In this document: in pieces, positions 1 through 8,600 of the stretch
Layout of the letters: every line of letters begins with the position of its first letter
Position numbering within the stretch: the stretch's first letter is position 1
Assembly (NCBI RefSeq): GCF_000024725.1
Contig: NC_013960.1
Coordinates: forward strand, 3,086,001 to 3,150,000
Direction: 5' to 3'
Origin: Nitrosococcus halophilus Nc 4
GTDB lineage: Bacteria > Pseudomonadota > Gammaproteobacteria > Nitrosococcales > Nitrosococcaceae
DNA: 64,000 nt
Made by a program: the position numbers and the translations under genes
Notes under the pieces: generated by a model
What the model saw: only the letters and a program-made list of their open reading frames with translations
Told to the model about the DNA's origin: nothing
Database searches by the model: none

Positions 1-765
1 GTGTTTCAAGACCGGTTGGGGGACGGCAGTCGTGGTCCGGAGATGGTCATCATCCCGGCGGGGGAGTTCTTAATGGGTTCGCCAGAGAGTGAAGCAGGTC
101 GAGATGATGGTGAAGAGCAGCATAGTGTCCAGATTACACGGCCTTTTGCCATAGGCCGCTACGAAGTTACCTTTGAAGACTATGATCGCTTTGCAGTAGC
201 GACAGGGCGGGATAAACCTGATGATGAAGGTTGGGGCCGTGGCCGGCGGCCCGTAATTAACGTGAGCTGGCATGATGCCACGGCGTATGCGGCGTGGTTA
301 TCGGAGCAGACAGGACAAAAGTACCGCCTGCCGACGGAAGCAGAATGGGAATATGCGGCGCGTGCGGGGACGGTTACGGCGCGCTATTGGGGGGAGAATT
401 CTGGTGAAGGGTGTGAATATGCTAATGCAGCGGATCGGACGGCAAAAGAGAAATTTTCAGGATGGTCGGTGATGGACTGTCAAGATGGCTATGTTTATAC
501 GGCTCGTGTGGGGAGTTTTCGTGCTAATAATTTTGGGTTGCACGATGCCTTAGGCAACGTGTGGGAGTGGACGTGCTCTGAGTATGATGAGAATTATTCT
601 GGTGCAGAGACTCGATGTATAAGCAAAAATCATGCCGGCCCTCGGGTGTTCTGGGGCGGTTCCTGGGACAGCTTCCCGCACAATGTGCGTTCAGCTAACC
701 GATTCGGGGACTGGCCAGACTACCGGAACAACGACCTGGGGTTTCGTCTTGCCAGGGATTTATAA
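1..765 (+). CDS. FGE-sulfatase (SUMF1-like) domain protein, probable DGR target
   Basis: The protein (254 aa from the first base, GTG) is a formylglycine-generating-enzyme-like domain. It starts with the typical 'MVIIPAGEFLMGS', then 'GRYEVT', 'PVINVSWHDATAYAAWL', 'YRLPTEAEWEYAARAGT' and 'LHDALGNVWEWT', and ends 'GFRLARDL'. In this family such domains either oxidise a cysteine in sulfatases or, more often in bacteria, form a C-type-lectin-like binding fold. The last 40 residues have the codon pattern of a diversity-generating retroelement variable region (see 636-765), so a variable binding protein is more likely than an enzyme. The gene begins at the window edge and upstream sequence may belong to it. 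No reverse transcriptase is seen nearby. Confidence 0.85.
   Translation: MFQDRLGDGSRGPEMVIIPAGEFLMGSPESEAGRDDGEEQHSVQITRPFAIGRYEVTFEDYDRFAVATGRDKPDDEGWGRGRRPVINVSWHDATAYAAWLSEQTGQKYRLPTEAEWEYAARAGTVTARYWGENSGEGCEYANAADRTAKEKFSGWSVMDCQDGYVYTARVGSFRANNFGLHDALGNVWEWTCSEYDENYSGAETRCISKNHAGPRVFWGGSWDSFPHNVRSANRFGDWPDYRNNDLGFRLARDL
636..765 (+). other. Candidate DGR variable region (VR) at the 3' end of the FGE gene
   Basis: The segment encodes RVFWGGSW...NVRSANR...NNDLGFRLARDL. The invariant GGSW, NVRSANR and GFRLA blocks are interrupted by positions that are nearly all NNC codons: TTC, GAC, AGC, TTC, CAC, TTC, GAC, GAC, TAC, AAC, AAC and GAC. This is what adenine-specific mutagenesis of a template rich in AAC codons produces. 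The VR sits at the extreme 3' end of the gene, as is known for DGR targets. The template repeat and reverse transcriptase are not in the window, so the call rests on codon pattern and position. Confidence 0.65.
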
Positions 766-796
766 CCCTTTGTTCTTTATGCTTTTACCCTTTACG
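764..796 (+). repeat. 33-bp direct repeat, copy 1 (copy 2 at 930-962)
   Basis: The sequence from the FGE stop codon onward (ending in TTTTACCCTTTACG) recurs at 930-962, with 28 of 33 positions identical. The two copies bracket the hairpin and the palindromic element at 832-927, so a short segment has been duplicated or an insertion has carried this sequence. The second copy sits directly before the ribosome binding site of the DUF433 gene. Confidence 0.6.
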
Positions 797-801
797 GGGG
801 T

Positions 802-822
802 CCAGGGGGCGAAGCCCCCTGG
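802..822. other. GC-rich perfect hairpin just downstream of the VR
   Basis: A 9-bp perfect stem (CCAGGGGGC with its complement GCCCCCTGG) closes a GAA loop, 37 bp after the stop codon of the FGE gene. Known DGR targets carry a short GC-rich hairpin or cruciform with a small purine-rich loop just downstream of VR that helps retrohoming. It could equally be a transcription terminator or a common palindromic repeat; no T-tract follows. Confidence 0.55.
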
Positions 823-831
823 TCGCGTCCT

Positions 832-927
832 ATAGCGTTTCCCTTATTAGGAGAGATACAGTTAGATTAAGAGGTTAAGATCCTGGTAGGTTGATATTTG
901 TGTCCTAATTTATTCGGGAAACGCTAT
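832..927. mobile_element. 96-bp palindromic MITE-like element
   Basis: The ends are a perfect 12-bp terminal inverted repeat, ATAGCGTTTCCC at 832 and its complement at 916-927, extended imperfectly inward (TTATTAGG against CCTAATTTATT). There is no coding capacity. Size and structure fit a miniature inverted-repeat element mobilised in trans by a full-length IS; the transposase family cannot be assigned from this copy. No clear target duplication is visible. Confidence 0.5.
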
Positions 928-973
928 GTAACCCTTCGGGTTTTATTCTTTTACCCTTTACGAGGAAACTGAA

Positions 974-1198
974 ATGGTAGAAATAGCCGAACGCATTACT
1001 ATAGATCCCGAGCAGTGCGGGGGCAGGCCGTGTATTCGTGGTATGAGGATTCGCGTAACGGATGTGTTGGAGTTCCTGGCTTCAGGGCTGTCTCAGCAAC
1101 AGATACTCGATGAAATGCCCGATCTGGAGGCGGAAGATATCCAAGCATGTCTTCGGTACGCCACCCGCCATCTAGATCATCCGGTGATTGCCATGTGA
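974..1198 (+). CDS. DUF433 domain protein, antitoxin-like
   Basis: A 74-residue protein matching the DUF433 family from end to end: 'ITIDPEQCGGRPCIRG' followed by a helix-turn-helix-like segment 'VLEFLASGLSQQQILDEMPDLEAEDIQACLRYA'. DUF433 proteins are usually encoded just upstream of a DUF5615 PIN-like protein and are thought to act as VapB-like antitoxins. The start ATG follows a good Shine-Dalgarno (ACGAGGAAACTGAA). The stop TGA overlaps a GTG that would have started the partner, but the partner is only a remnant here (1195-1230). Confidence 0.8.
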   Translation: MVEIAERITIDPEQCGGRPCIRGMRIRVTDVLEFLASGLSQQQILDEMPDLEAEDIQACLRYATRHLDHPVIAM

Positions 1199-1230
1199 AG
1201 CATATGGATTGATGCCCAACTTGGTATTAG
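1195..1230 (+). pseudogene. Remnant of a DUF5615 PIN-like toxin
   Basis: Reading GTG AAG, skipping one base at 1201, then ATA TGG ATT GAT GCC CAA CTT gives VKIWIDAQL, the characteristic start of DUF5615 (PIN-like) proteins. The GTGA overlap with the upstream DUF433 gene is the usual coupling of the pair. After about nine codons the similarity ends and the convergent TIR-FHA gene begins. The toxin therefore appears both frameshifted and truncated. The match is very short, so this is a suggestion. Confidence 0.45.
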
Positions 1231-2399
1231 CCTACTTGCTCTCCCGGATAGGCCCCTATTTGGAACTCAAATAGCAATGGACCCACTTCTACCAAGTCGC
1301 CCTGCCGAAGCCCAACTCTCATTCCCGGTGAGATAGACTGGCCATTAATCGTCACAGGCGTGTTTTGTCCTACAATTACAAAACCCCCTTCCTGGTAGCT
1401 TAGCTCAGCAAGATGGTTTTCATCCGTCTCACTTACTTTGATAGCGGCCTCTTCACTGTTTCCCATCATTGCAGTACCAGTACCCCGAAGAAATAGATAA
1501 TTTTCCACCTGGGGACTGTCATTGACCCGATCCAGCCTCAACCACCGAGTAGGTTCAAGGCGGACCCGCAGTTGTAATGCCTCATGACAGAAGCTAATGA
1601 GATCTCCATTGTGTAAGGCTTGCCACTTCCCGCCCTTAAGGGTAGTGCCATTGACCTTGGTGCCGCCTTTGGAGTGGTCATCCCGAATCTTAGCCTGTGC
1701 ATTCATACTCACCACAGCATGAGTCTCACTAAAGCTATCCATCCGGGTTTGGTTGTCGGGTTCATCCAGGGGAAACAGGGCCAGCCAAAGGTCGGCGGTG
1801 AGCTTGGGCCGGCCTAAAATGATTTGGGGACGAGCAAAAAGGCGGGTCAGCGACACCGAGGAGCCTTTCAAAAATTGCAACCGGGCGCCGGTGGCTTTTT
1901 GGGGTAAGGGGCGCGGAGCCATGGGCTGCAACGCCTCTGTTGCTGAGGGTTCGCAGGCGGCCTTTATGACTTTAGCAATTTTGACTAAGGCCATTTCTTG
2001 TTCGGCCGGATTCAAACTGGCCAAGGGGTTGGCCGGATCGTGGGCGGCTTGATATTTCTCAATCTCGGTTTCTTCATACCAACTCGCTCTGATAGGTATC
2101 CAGAGGATTTTCAAACCTTCTTTCTCGGCCGCATCCAATAGGGGAGGCAGTTCTTCCTCCGCGATAAAATCAGAGGCGAGAAAATCTGGACTGACTAGGA
2201 GCACAGCCACTTTGGCCTGGGCCAGAGCCTGTTTGATTTCATTTCGCCACTGTTGGCTGGGTTGGATATGGGTATCATCCCAGACTGATATTTTGCCTTT
2301 TCGGATCAAGGGCTTTAACATGGTCCGCAACTTTCTCAGCCATTCCTTATCCTGGTGGCTGTAGCTGATAAAAACCTGGTGGCGAGGAATTGCTCGCAT
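1227..2399 (-). CDS. TIR domain protein with C-terminal FHA domains
   Basis: A 390-residue protein. Residues 8-130 form a bacterial TIR domain: 'HQVFISYSHQDKEWLRKL', then 'AVLLVSPDFLASDFIAEEE', whose acidic residues lie where NAD-cleaving TIRs place the catalytic Glu. After a Pro-rich linker, residues about 190-290 look like an FHA phosphopeptide-binding domain (ILGRPK, then SETHAVVS, KGGTKVNGTTL, LHNGDLISF). Residues 320-385 look like a second FHA-like half (VTINGQSI, RQGDLVEVGPLLFEF). No signal peptide or membrane segment is visible. Bacterial TIRs often act in NAD metabolism or phage defence; an FHA module suggests control by a Ser/Thr kinase, but no kinase is adjacent. The gene stands alone. 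Confidence 0.75.
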   Translation of the reverse strand: MRAIPRHQVFISYSHQDKEWLRKLRTMLKPLIRKGKISVWDDTHIQPSQQWRNEIKQALAQAKVAVLLVSPDFLASDFIAEEELPPLLDAAEKEGLKILWIPIRASWYEETEIEKYQAAHDPANPLASLNPAEQEMALVKIAKVIKAACEPSATEALQPMAPRPLPQKATGARLQFLKGSSVSLTRLFARPQIILGRPKLTADLWLALFPLDEPDNQTRMDSFSETHAVVSMNAQAKIRDDHSKGGTKVNGTTLKGGKWQALHNGDLISFCHEALQLRVRLEPTRWLRLDRVNDSPQVENYLFLRGTGTAMMGNSEEAAIKVSETDENHLAELSYQEGGFVIVGQNTPVTINGQSISPGMRVGLRQGDLVEVGPLLFEFQIGAYPGEQVG

Positions 2400-2926
2400 A
2401 GTTTTTCATTTTTTGGGGTTGTGGCAAGGGCACAGGGATAATATCCATCTGAACAAACTGGACTTACGCCGTTTGTCATTCCTACGTAGGTGGGAGTCTA
2501 GTCGCTGCCTGAAAAAACTGGATACCCGCCTCCGGAGGTATGACAACTCCGGGCCTTTTGCGTAGGTTCTGTAGATAACGTTTTCTATTTCCCCCTCATC
2601 CTAGCCTTCTCCCGCCAGGGGAGAAGGAACGGGGAGTTGAAGGTTCTCAGCCTTCTCCCGCTAGGGATGAAGGGACAGGGAGCTAAAGGCCTCAGAAGCC
2701 GTTAGAAAATTCTTTTAGGATGAATTGGGTACGGCAAAACTCGCCTCTGTAAGCGTTTATTCGCGTGCATTTGCGGCTAAAAACCGAATCTAGGTTGTTC
2801 CACTGATTTTCTCAGATGGCGCCCCCCTCGCCAGCGCTCTGCCCCAAGTTTTTGCGATACCCTTTAAAATGTGATTTTTTTGTATCCTGCGTGTCTTTGT
2901 GGTGATCTCGTAATTTATCCGGATAG
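2400..2926. other. Gene-free 0.5-kb interval with degenerate repeats
   Basis: No protein-like frame is seen. At 2475-2501 and 2518-2544 lie two 27-bp inverted arms (20 of 27 positions pair) of the common GTCATTCC...GGGAxTCxAG type of intergenic repeat. At 2605-2627 CCTTCTCCC and its complement form a 9-bp stem, and a diverged copy of that hairpin follows around 2650-2675. Nothing else is recognisable before lptF. Confidence 0.6.
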
Positions 2927-4054
2927 ATGATGGAACGGATGTTCAAATTTCGTATTGTTGATCGTTACATTCTCAAGGAATTGAGCCTCAATGTGACGGC
3001 AATCACTTTAGTCTTGTTGCTTATTTTTGGTGGGATTCGCTTCATCCGTTTTTTAGGCCAGGCAACGGAAGGGAAGGTCCCAGGGGAGACCATTTTAGCG
3101 CTTTCCACGTACGAGGCCATAGGGGCTTTGGTATTGCTGCTGCCGTTAGCCGCCTTCCTGGCGGTGATTCTGGTGCTGGGCCGGATGGCTAATGACAGTG
3201 AAATTGTCGTCTTATTTGCCTGCGGCATAAGCCGGGGCCATTTGTTGCGGGTGGTGTTGGCCTTTGGGTTGGTATTGGCCATAGGTGTAGGCTGCATTTC
3301 CTTGTATCTGGGGCCTTTGGCTTCGGCAGAGGGCTATCGTCTCAAGCAAGAGGCCATACTTGCCGCTGAGACCAGTGGTTTGGTGGCCGGCAATTTCAAG
3401 AAAACCAAGGGAGGACAATGGGTATTTTATGCCGAGAGCTTAACGGAAGATCGACTGGGAATGAGAAATGTCTTTATCCAGGTGCGAGAGCCCACCCAGA
3501 AAATTCTTTTCCGATCTTCGAGAGGCCGCCTTCAAACAGATGGGATCACCGGTGACAAGCACTTGATACTGGAGGAAGGTTACCGTTATGACCTGGTTGG
3601 TAATGACGTGGGGATACGGATCTCTCGCTTTGAGCGCCATGGCATTTTGGTGAAAAAGGGGGGGGCGCAAGAATTCCGCATCCGCCATAAAACCCTTCCC
3701 ACCTTGACCCTTTGGGAGATGGGAGCTCCCAAAGATATTGCAGAAGTGCAGTGGCGAGTTTCCATGCCCATTGCGACCCTCCTATTAGTGATGCTGGCGG
3801 TCCCCTTGGCCCGATTGGAACCCCGTCAAGGGCGCTATGCAGGGTTGGTACCCGCCGTCCTGGTGTATGTGATTTATAGCAACATGCTCGGGATATCCCG
3901 TAACTGGGTGGAGCATGAAGTGATCCCGGCCTCCCTTGGTTTATGGTGGGTCCATGGGCAGATGCTCTTGGTGGTGCTGGTCTTGCTCTGGCCTCAGCCT
4001 TTGTGGCGGGTGTTACACCAACTGCGCCGGCTCCTTGCTTGGGTGAAGCGATGA
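2927..4054 (+). CDS. lptF: LPS export system permease LptF
   Basis: A 375-residue YjgP/YjgQ permease. It has a first membrane helix after 'FRIVDRYILKEL', two more helices before residue 125 ('LLLPLAAFLAVILVLGRMANDSEIVVLFACGIS' carries the coupling helix that contacts LptB), a periplasmic jellyroll of about 170 residues, and three C-terminal helices. With LptG and the ATPase LptB it extracts lipopolysaccharide from the inner membrane for transport to the outer membrane. Starts at 2927, 2930 or 2939 are all possible. The stop overlaps the lptG start (ATGA), which is the standard lptFG operon. Confidence 0.93.
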   Translation: MMERMFKFRIVDRYILKELSLNVTAITLVLLLIFGGIRFIRFLGQATEGKVPGETILALSTYEAIGALVLLLPLAAFLAVILVLGRMANDSEIVVLFACGISRGHLLRVVLAFGLVLAIGVGCISLYLGPLASAEGYRLKQEAILAAETSGLVAGNFKKTKGGQWVFYAESLTEDRLGMRNVFIQVREPTQKILFRSSRGRLQTDGITGDKHLILEEGYRYDLVGNDVGIRISRFERHGILVKKGGAQEFRIRHKTLPTLTLWEMGAPKDIAEVQWRVSMPIATLLLVMLAVPLARLEPRQGRYAGLVPAVLVYVIYSNMLGISRNWVEHEVIPASLGLWWVHGQMLLVVLVLLWPQPLWRVLHQLRRLLAWVKR

Positions 4055-5115
4055 AAATTTTAGACCGTTATGTGGCGAAAGCGGTGATCAGCAATACCTT
4101 GCTGGTGCTGCTGGTCTTAATTGCCCTTTATACCTTTGTGGAGTTTATCACTGAGCTGGAGGAAGTGGGGGAAGGGAACTACGGAGTAATGGATGCACTG
4201 CGTTATACCGCCTATTCCATCCCTCAATATATCTATGACTTATTGCCCGTGGCTGCCCTGCTAGGGAGTGTGCTGGGGTTGGGCTCCCTGGCCGGTCAAA
4301 GTGAATTGGTGGCCATGCGAGCCGCCGGTTTTTCCGTGGGTCGTATTACCCGTTCCGCCTTGGCAACGGGAATGATCTTTGTGGTGGTGACGATTCTCAT
4401 GGGGGAAGTCCTGGCGCCGCCCGCAAAGCAGGCGGCCAATACGCTCCGTTCCTTGGCTAAAACGGGGCATTTGAGTGAGCAAGCAGAGCGAGGTTTCTGG
4501 ACCCGCAATAATAACAATTTTAATCGCATCGGCCGGGTATTGCCCAATGGACAATACCAAGACATTGAAATTTTTGAGTTTGATGAACAACATCGCCTTC
4601 GGGTCATCAGCCGAGCTGCCGGCGCGACCTATCATAGGGATGGTTGGCATTTGAGTGATATTACCCAGCGGATTATTAGCAGCCAAGGCATTACCACCCG
4701 CAGATTGCCTGAGGCCCTTTGGGAGTCAAGCCTAAGCCCGGAAATGTTGGATGTGGTCATGGTGGACCCCCAGCAGCTTTCTGCTTGGGGGTTATACCGC
4801 TACATCGACTATTTGGAGGAGAATAAACAAGCCACGGAGCAATACCAACAGGCCTTTTGGAGTAAGGTATTTGCCCCTTTCAATACTTTGATCATGATGT
4901 TTTTGGCCATTCCCTTTATCTTTGGTCCGCTGCGCTCGGTCAGTATGGGGCAGCGGATCTTAGTTGGTGCCTTGGTGGGCATTGGTTTTTTTCTTTTTAA
5001 TCGGCTTTTTAATCAGTTAGGATTGGTCTTTGAATTTTCTTCCTGGTTAGCGGCGGCTTTTCCCTCACTCCTGTTTTTTGGTCTTGGTATGGTGATGCTG
5101 CGCCGGATTTATTGA
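4051..5115 (+). CDS. lptG: LPS export system permease LptG
   Basis: A 354-residue partner of LptF with the same layout. It starts 'MKILDRYVAKAVI', has the coupling segment 'GSLAGQSELVAMRAAGFSVGRI', a central periplasmic domain, and C-terminal helices ending 'LFFGLGMVMLRRIY'. The start at 4051 is chosen because it overlaps the lptF stop by four bases and gives the family's usual N-terminus; the reading frame is open upstream but inside lptF. The 3' end overlaps the convergent RDD gene by 7 bp. Confidence 0.94.
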   Translation: MKILDRYVAKAVISNTLLVLLVLIALYTFVEFITELEEVGEGNYGVMDALRYTAYSIPQYIYDLLPVAALLGSVLGLGSLAGQSELVAMRAAGFSVGRITRSALATGMIFVVVTILMGEVLAPPAKQAANTLRSLAKTGHLSEQAERGFWTRNNNNFNRIGRVLPNGQYQDIEIFEFDEQHRLRVISRAAGATYHRDGWHLSDITQRIISSQGITTRRLPEALWESSLSPEMLDVVMVDPQQLSAWGLYRYIDYLEENKQATEQYQQAFWSKVFAPFNTLIMMFLAIPFIFGPLRSVSMGQRILVGALVGIGFFLFNRLFNQLGLVFEFSSWLAAAFPSLLFFGLGMVMLRRIY

Positions 5116-5561
5116 GGTTTCTGAGCTTTTTTTGGCACCAGGACGAGTTCGGTTTCTGAGAAACGGTCATGCCAGGTTTTGCCTTCTTTATCGATGAGCG
5201 CCCACCAAAAGCCCGCGCCCAGGGGAAGCCAAGAAACTATAGCGAATCCGAAGCGAAGCAGTGCTTGGCGCCAGGTAACGGTTTGGCCATTGGGTTGTTG
5301 GACCTTGATGCGCCAGGCGCGCATTCCCAGCGTTTGTCCCCCATGGGTCCAGAAGCCTCCAAAAAAGGCTATAGCTATCAGTAGAAGATAAAAGCGGTAG
5401 ATAGCGTTGCCTGCAGGAATAGCCTGGCCCGCGGTGAGGGGCAAGGCAAAGATGGTGAGTAAAAACCAGGTGGCCACGAGTAATAAGCTGTCGTAGAAAA
5501 TGGCTCCTAGGCGACGGAATAGTCCTGCTGGGGAGGATGGGGGATGGCTGGTGGCTTTCAT
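5109..5561 (-). CDS. RDD family membrane protein
   Basis: A 150-residue membrane protein of the RDD family. It begins 'LFRRLGAIFYDSLLLVATWFLL' with the eponymous Arg/Asp pattern in the first helix, continues 'GGQTLGMRAWRIKV' and ends 'DRFSETELVLVPK'. RDD proteins have three membrane helices; the function is unsettled, with transport of small ions or solutes proposed. It faces lptG and is divergent from purL, a neighbourhood I recall as common in gammaproteobacteria. Confidence 0.88.
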   Translation of the reverse strand: MKATSHPPSSPAGLFRRLGAIFYDSLLLVATWFLLTIFALPLTAGQAIPAGNAIYRFYLLLIAIAFFGGFWTHGGQTLGMRAWRIKVQQPNGQTVTWRQALLRFGFAIVSWLPLGAGFWWALIDKEGKTWHDRFSETELVLVPKKAQKPQ

Positions 5562-5608
5562 GAGGGTAAAGTATCATGCCTGTTAATTAAGGAAACCGTA
5601 TAGTAAAG

Positions 5609-8600
5609 ATGTTGCAGTTACGTGGCCAGTCGGCTTTATCCTCTTTTCGGCTTAAAAGGTTGCTTACCCGATTGCAAGGGGCGGTGGCGGAAGTGGTCTC
5701 CGTGGAGGCGGATAATTTTTATTTCGTGGATTTGAGTCAGTCCCTTGCCCCGGAAGAATCCCGCTCCTTAGCCCATCTCTTGGAGGCTGACCATCTCACC
5801 TCCAAGGAGACGCCCGAAGACAATTTATTGTTGGTAGTGCCTCGTCCCGGCACCATTTCCCCCTGGTCAAGCAAGGCGACCGATATTGCTCATCTCTGTG
5901 GTCTGAAAAGAATCAAGCGCGTGGAACGCGGCGTGGGCTATTGGATCCGCAAGCGCAATGGTGGTGCTCTTTCAGCCACTGAGCGCCAGGGTCTTGCGCC
6001 CTGTGTTTATGACCGGATGACGGAAAAAACCCTCGAGCGCCTAGAGGAAGCGGAGGCTCTTTTTTACCACCAGGAACCGGCTCCCTTGACCACAGTGGAT
6101 ATCTTAGGTGGAGGGCGGGTGGCCCTGGATCTGGCCAATAGCCAAATGGGGCTGGCTTTGGCGGAGGACGAAATCAACTACTTGGTAGAGAACTTCCAGG
6201 CTTTGGGCCGTAATCCCACGGATGTGGAATTGATGATGTTTGCCCAGGCCAACTCGGAGCATTGCCGTCATAAGATCTTCAATGCTAGCTGGATCATCGA
6301 TGGCAAAGCTCAAGACCGCAGCCTGTTTGCCATGATCCGCCACACTTATGAGAGTCACCCGGCGGGCATTTTGTCCGCTTATCGGGATAACGCGGCAGTC
6401 ACCGCGGGTCCTCGGGTGGCCCATTTTATGACCGGTGTCGGTGGTGATTCGGGTTATGGTTATTGGGAGGAAGAGCGCCACCTGTTGATGAAGGTGGAGA
6501 CTCATAATCATCCTACGGCCATTTCCCCCTTTCCAGGAGCGGCGACCGGGGCGGGGGGAGAGATCCGAGACGAAGGAGCTACCGGACGGGGAGGGAAACC
6601 CAAAGCCGGATTGGTTGGATTTAGCGTCTCTAACCTGCGGATACCAGGATTTGAACAGCCTTGGGAGCAGGATCATGGCAAACCCGGACGGATAGCCTCG
6701 GCCTTGGAGATCATGGTGGAGGGGCCGATTGGTGCCGCTGCTTTCAACAATGAATTTGGGCGTCCTAATCTGTGCGGCTATTTCCGTACCTATGAAGCCC
6801 GGGTGCCGGGGCCTAGGGGTTGGGAGTTGCGGGGCTATCATAAGCCCATCATGATTGCGGGAGGCCTGGGCAATATCCGCCCTGGGCAGGTCAAAAAGAC
6901 CCTTTTAGCGCCGAGAACACCGCTATTGGTGATCGGCGGCCCTGCCATGCTCATTGGCTTAGGAGGGGGAGCCGCCTCTAGTGTGGCCTCGGGGGAGAGT
7001 GAGGAGGCGCTGGATTTTGCTTCGGTGCAGCGGGGTAATCCGGAGATGCAGCGGCGCTGCCAAGAGGTCATTGACCGTTGTCTCGCCTTGGGGGAGGGGA
7101 GTCCCATCCTTTCTATTCACGATGTGGGGGCGGGGGGACTTTCTAATGCCCTACCGGAGCTGGTCCACGATAGCGGCTGCGGTGGCCGGTTTGAGTTGCG
7201 GGTCATTCCCAGCGACGAGCCAGGACTTTCCCCCATGGAGATTTGGTCTAATGAGGCCCAGGAACGCTATGTTTTGGCCGTTGATCCCCAGGGATTGTCA
7301 CTCTTCCAAGCCCTCTGTGAGCGGGAGCGCTGTCCCTGGGCGGTGGTGGGTGAAGCCACGGAGGAGGGACAACTGATCGTCGGGGACGGCTATTTTGATA
7401 ATCTGCCCGTGGACATCTCCATGGAGCTCCTTTTTGGCAAACCCCCCAAGCTGCTCAAGGAAGTTCAGCATCGGCCTTTTCATAAGCCGGATTTGGACTG
7501 TAAAGACATAACCCTGCCTCAAGCCGCCGAGCGGGTATTGGGTTTGCCGGCGGTGGCCAGCAAGAATTTTTTGATCACCATTGGGGATCGCTCTATTACG
7601 GGGCTGGTTGCCCGTGACCAAATGGTAGGTCCGTGGCAGGTCCCGGTGGCCGACTGTGCGGTAACGCTTTCTGGCTATCGTTCCTATGAAGGTGAGGCCA
7701 TGGCCATGGGAGAACGTCCCCCCTTGGCGCTCATCCACCCGGTGGCTTCCGGACGCATGGCGGTGGGGGAGGCGATTACCAATATTGCCAGTGCCCCTAT
7801 TCAATCCCTGGGGGAGGTAAAACTGTCGGCGAATTGGATGGCTGCTTGCGGTCATCCCGGTGAAGATGCGGCTTTGTTCGATACGGTCAAGGCCGTGGCC
7901 ATGGAGCTTTGTCCCCGGCTGGGGATTGCCATCCCGGTAGGGAAGGACTCCCTGTCCATGAAGACCGTCTGGCAGGAAGGGGACGAAGAACAGGTGATGA
8001 CGGCTCCCCTTTCTTTGATCGTCAGCGCCTTTGCCCCGGTGCTGGATGTTCGCCGCTCCTTGACTCCTCAGCTGCGCACCGATGTGGGGGAGACCGTCTT
8101 GATCCTGATCGACTTGGGAAAAGGCAAAAATCGCCTGGGGGGAACGGCCTTAGCCCAGGTTTATCAGCAGTTGGGCCACCACCCTCCCGATTTGGATGAT
8201 CCGGAGGCCTTGGTTCGTTTCTTCACGGCGATTCAAGGGTTGAATGGGGATGGTCTCTTACTGGCCTATCATGATCGTGCCGATGGCGGGTTGTGGGTGA
8301 CTCTTTGCGAGATGGCTTTTGCGGGCCATTGCGGAATCCAGGTGGATTTAGATGCCCTGGGCGCCGATCCCCTCGCTGCCTTGTTTAGTGAGGAGTTGGG
8401 GGCGGTGATTCAAGTGCGGCGCCAAGATCAGGAACAAGTTTTGGCTTGCTTCCAGGGGGCCGGATTAGGCCGCTATTGCCATGTCCTTGGGGGGCTAGAC
8501 TGTCAGGATCAGATCCGGGTCTCGTTTCAGGATCAAGAGCTGTTGGCGGAAAGTCGGACCTACTATCAACGGCTATGGTCAGAGACCAGCTATCGGCTGC

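Noticed and set aside
766-973. DGR template repeat directly downstream of the FGE gene
   Set aside because: The interval holds no copy of the GGSW/NVRSANR coding block; only a hairpin, a MITE-like element and short direct repeats.
6104-6841. 245-codon frame antisense to purL
   Set aside because: Shadow of a conserved coding region without ribosome site or family features.
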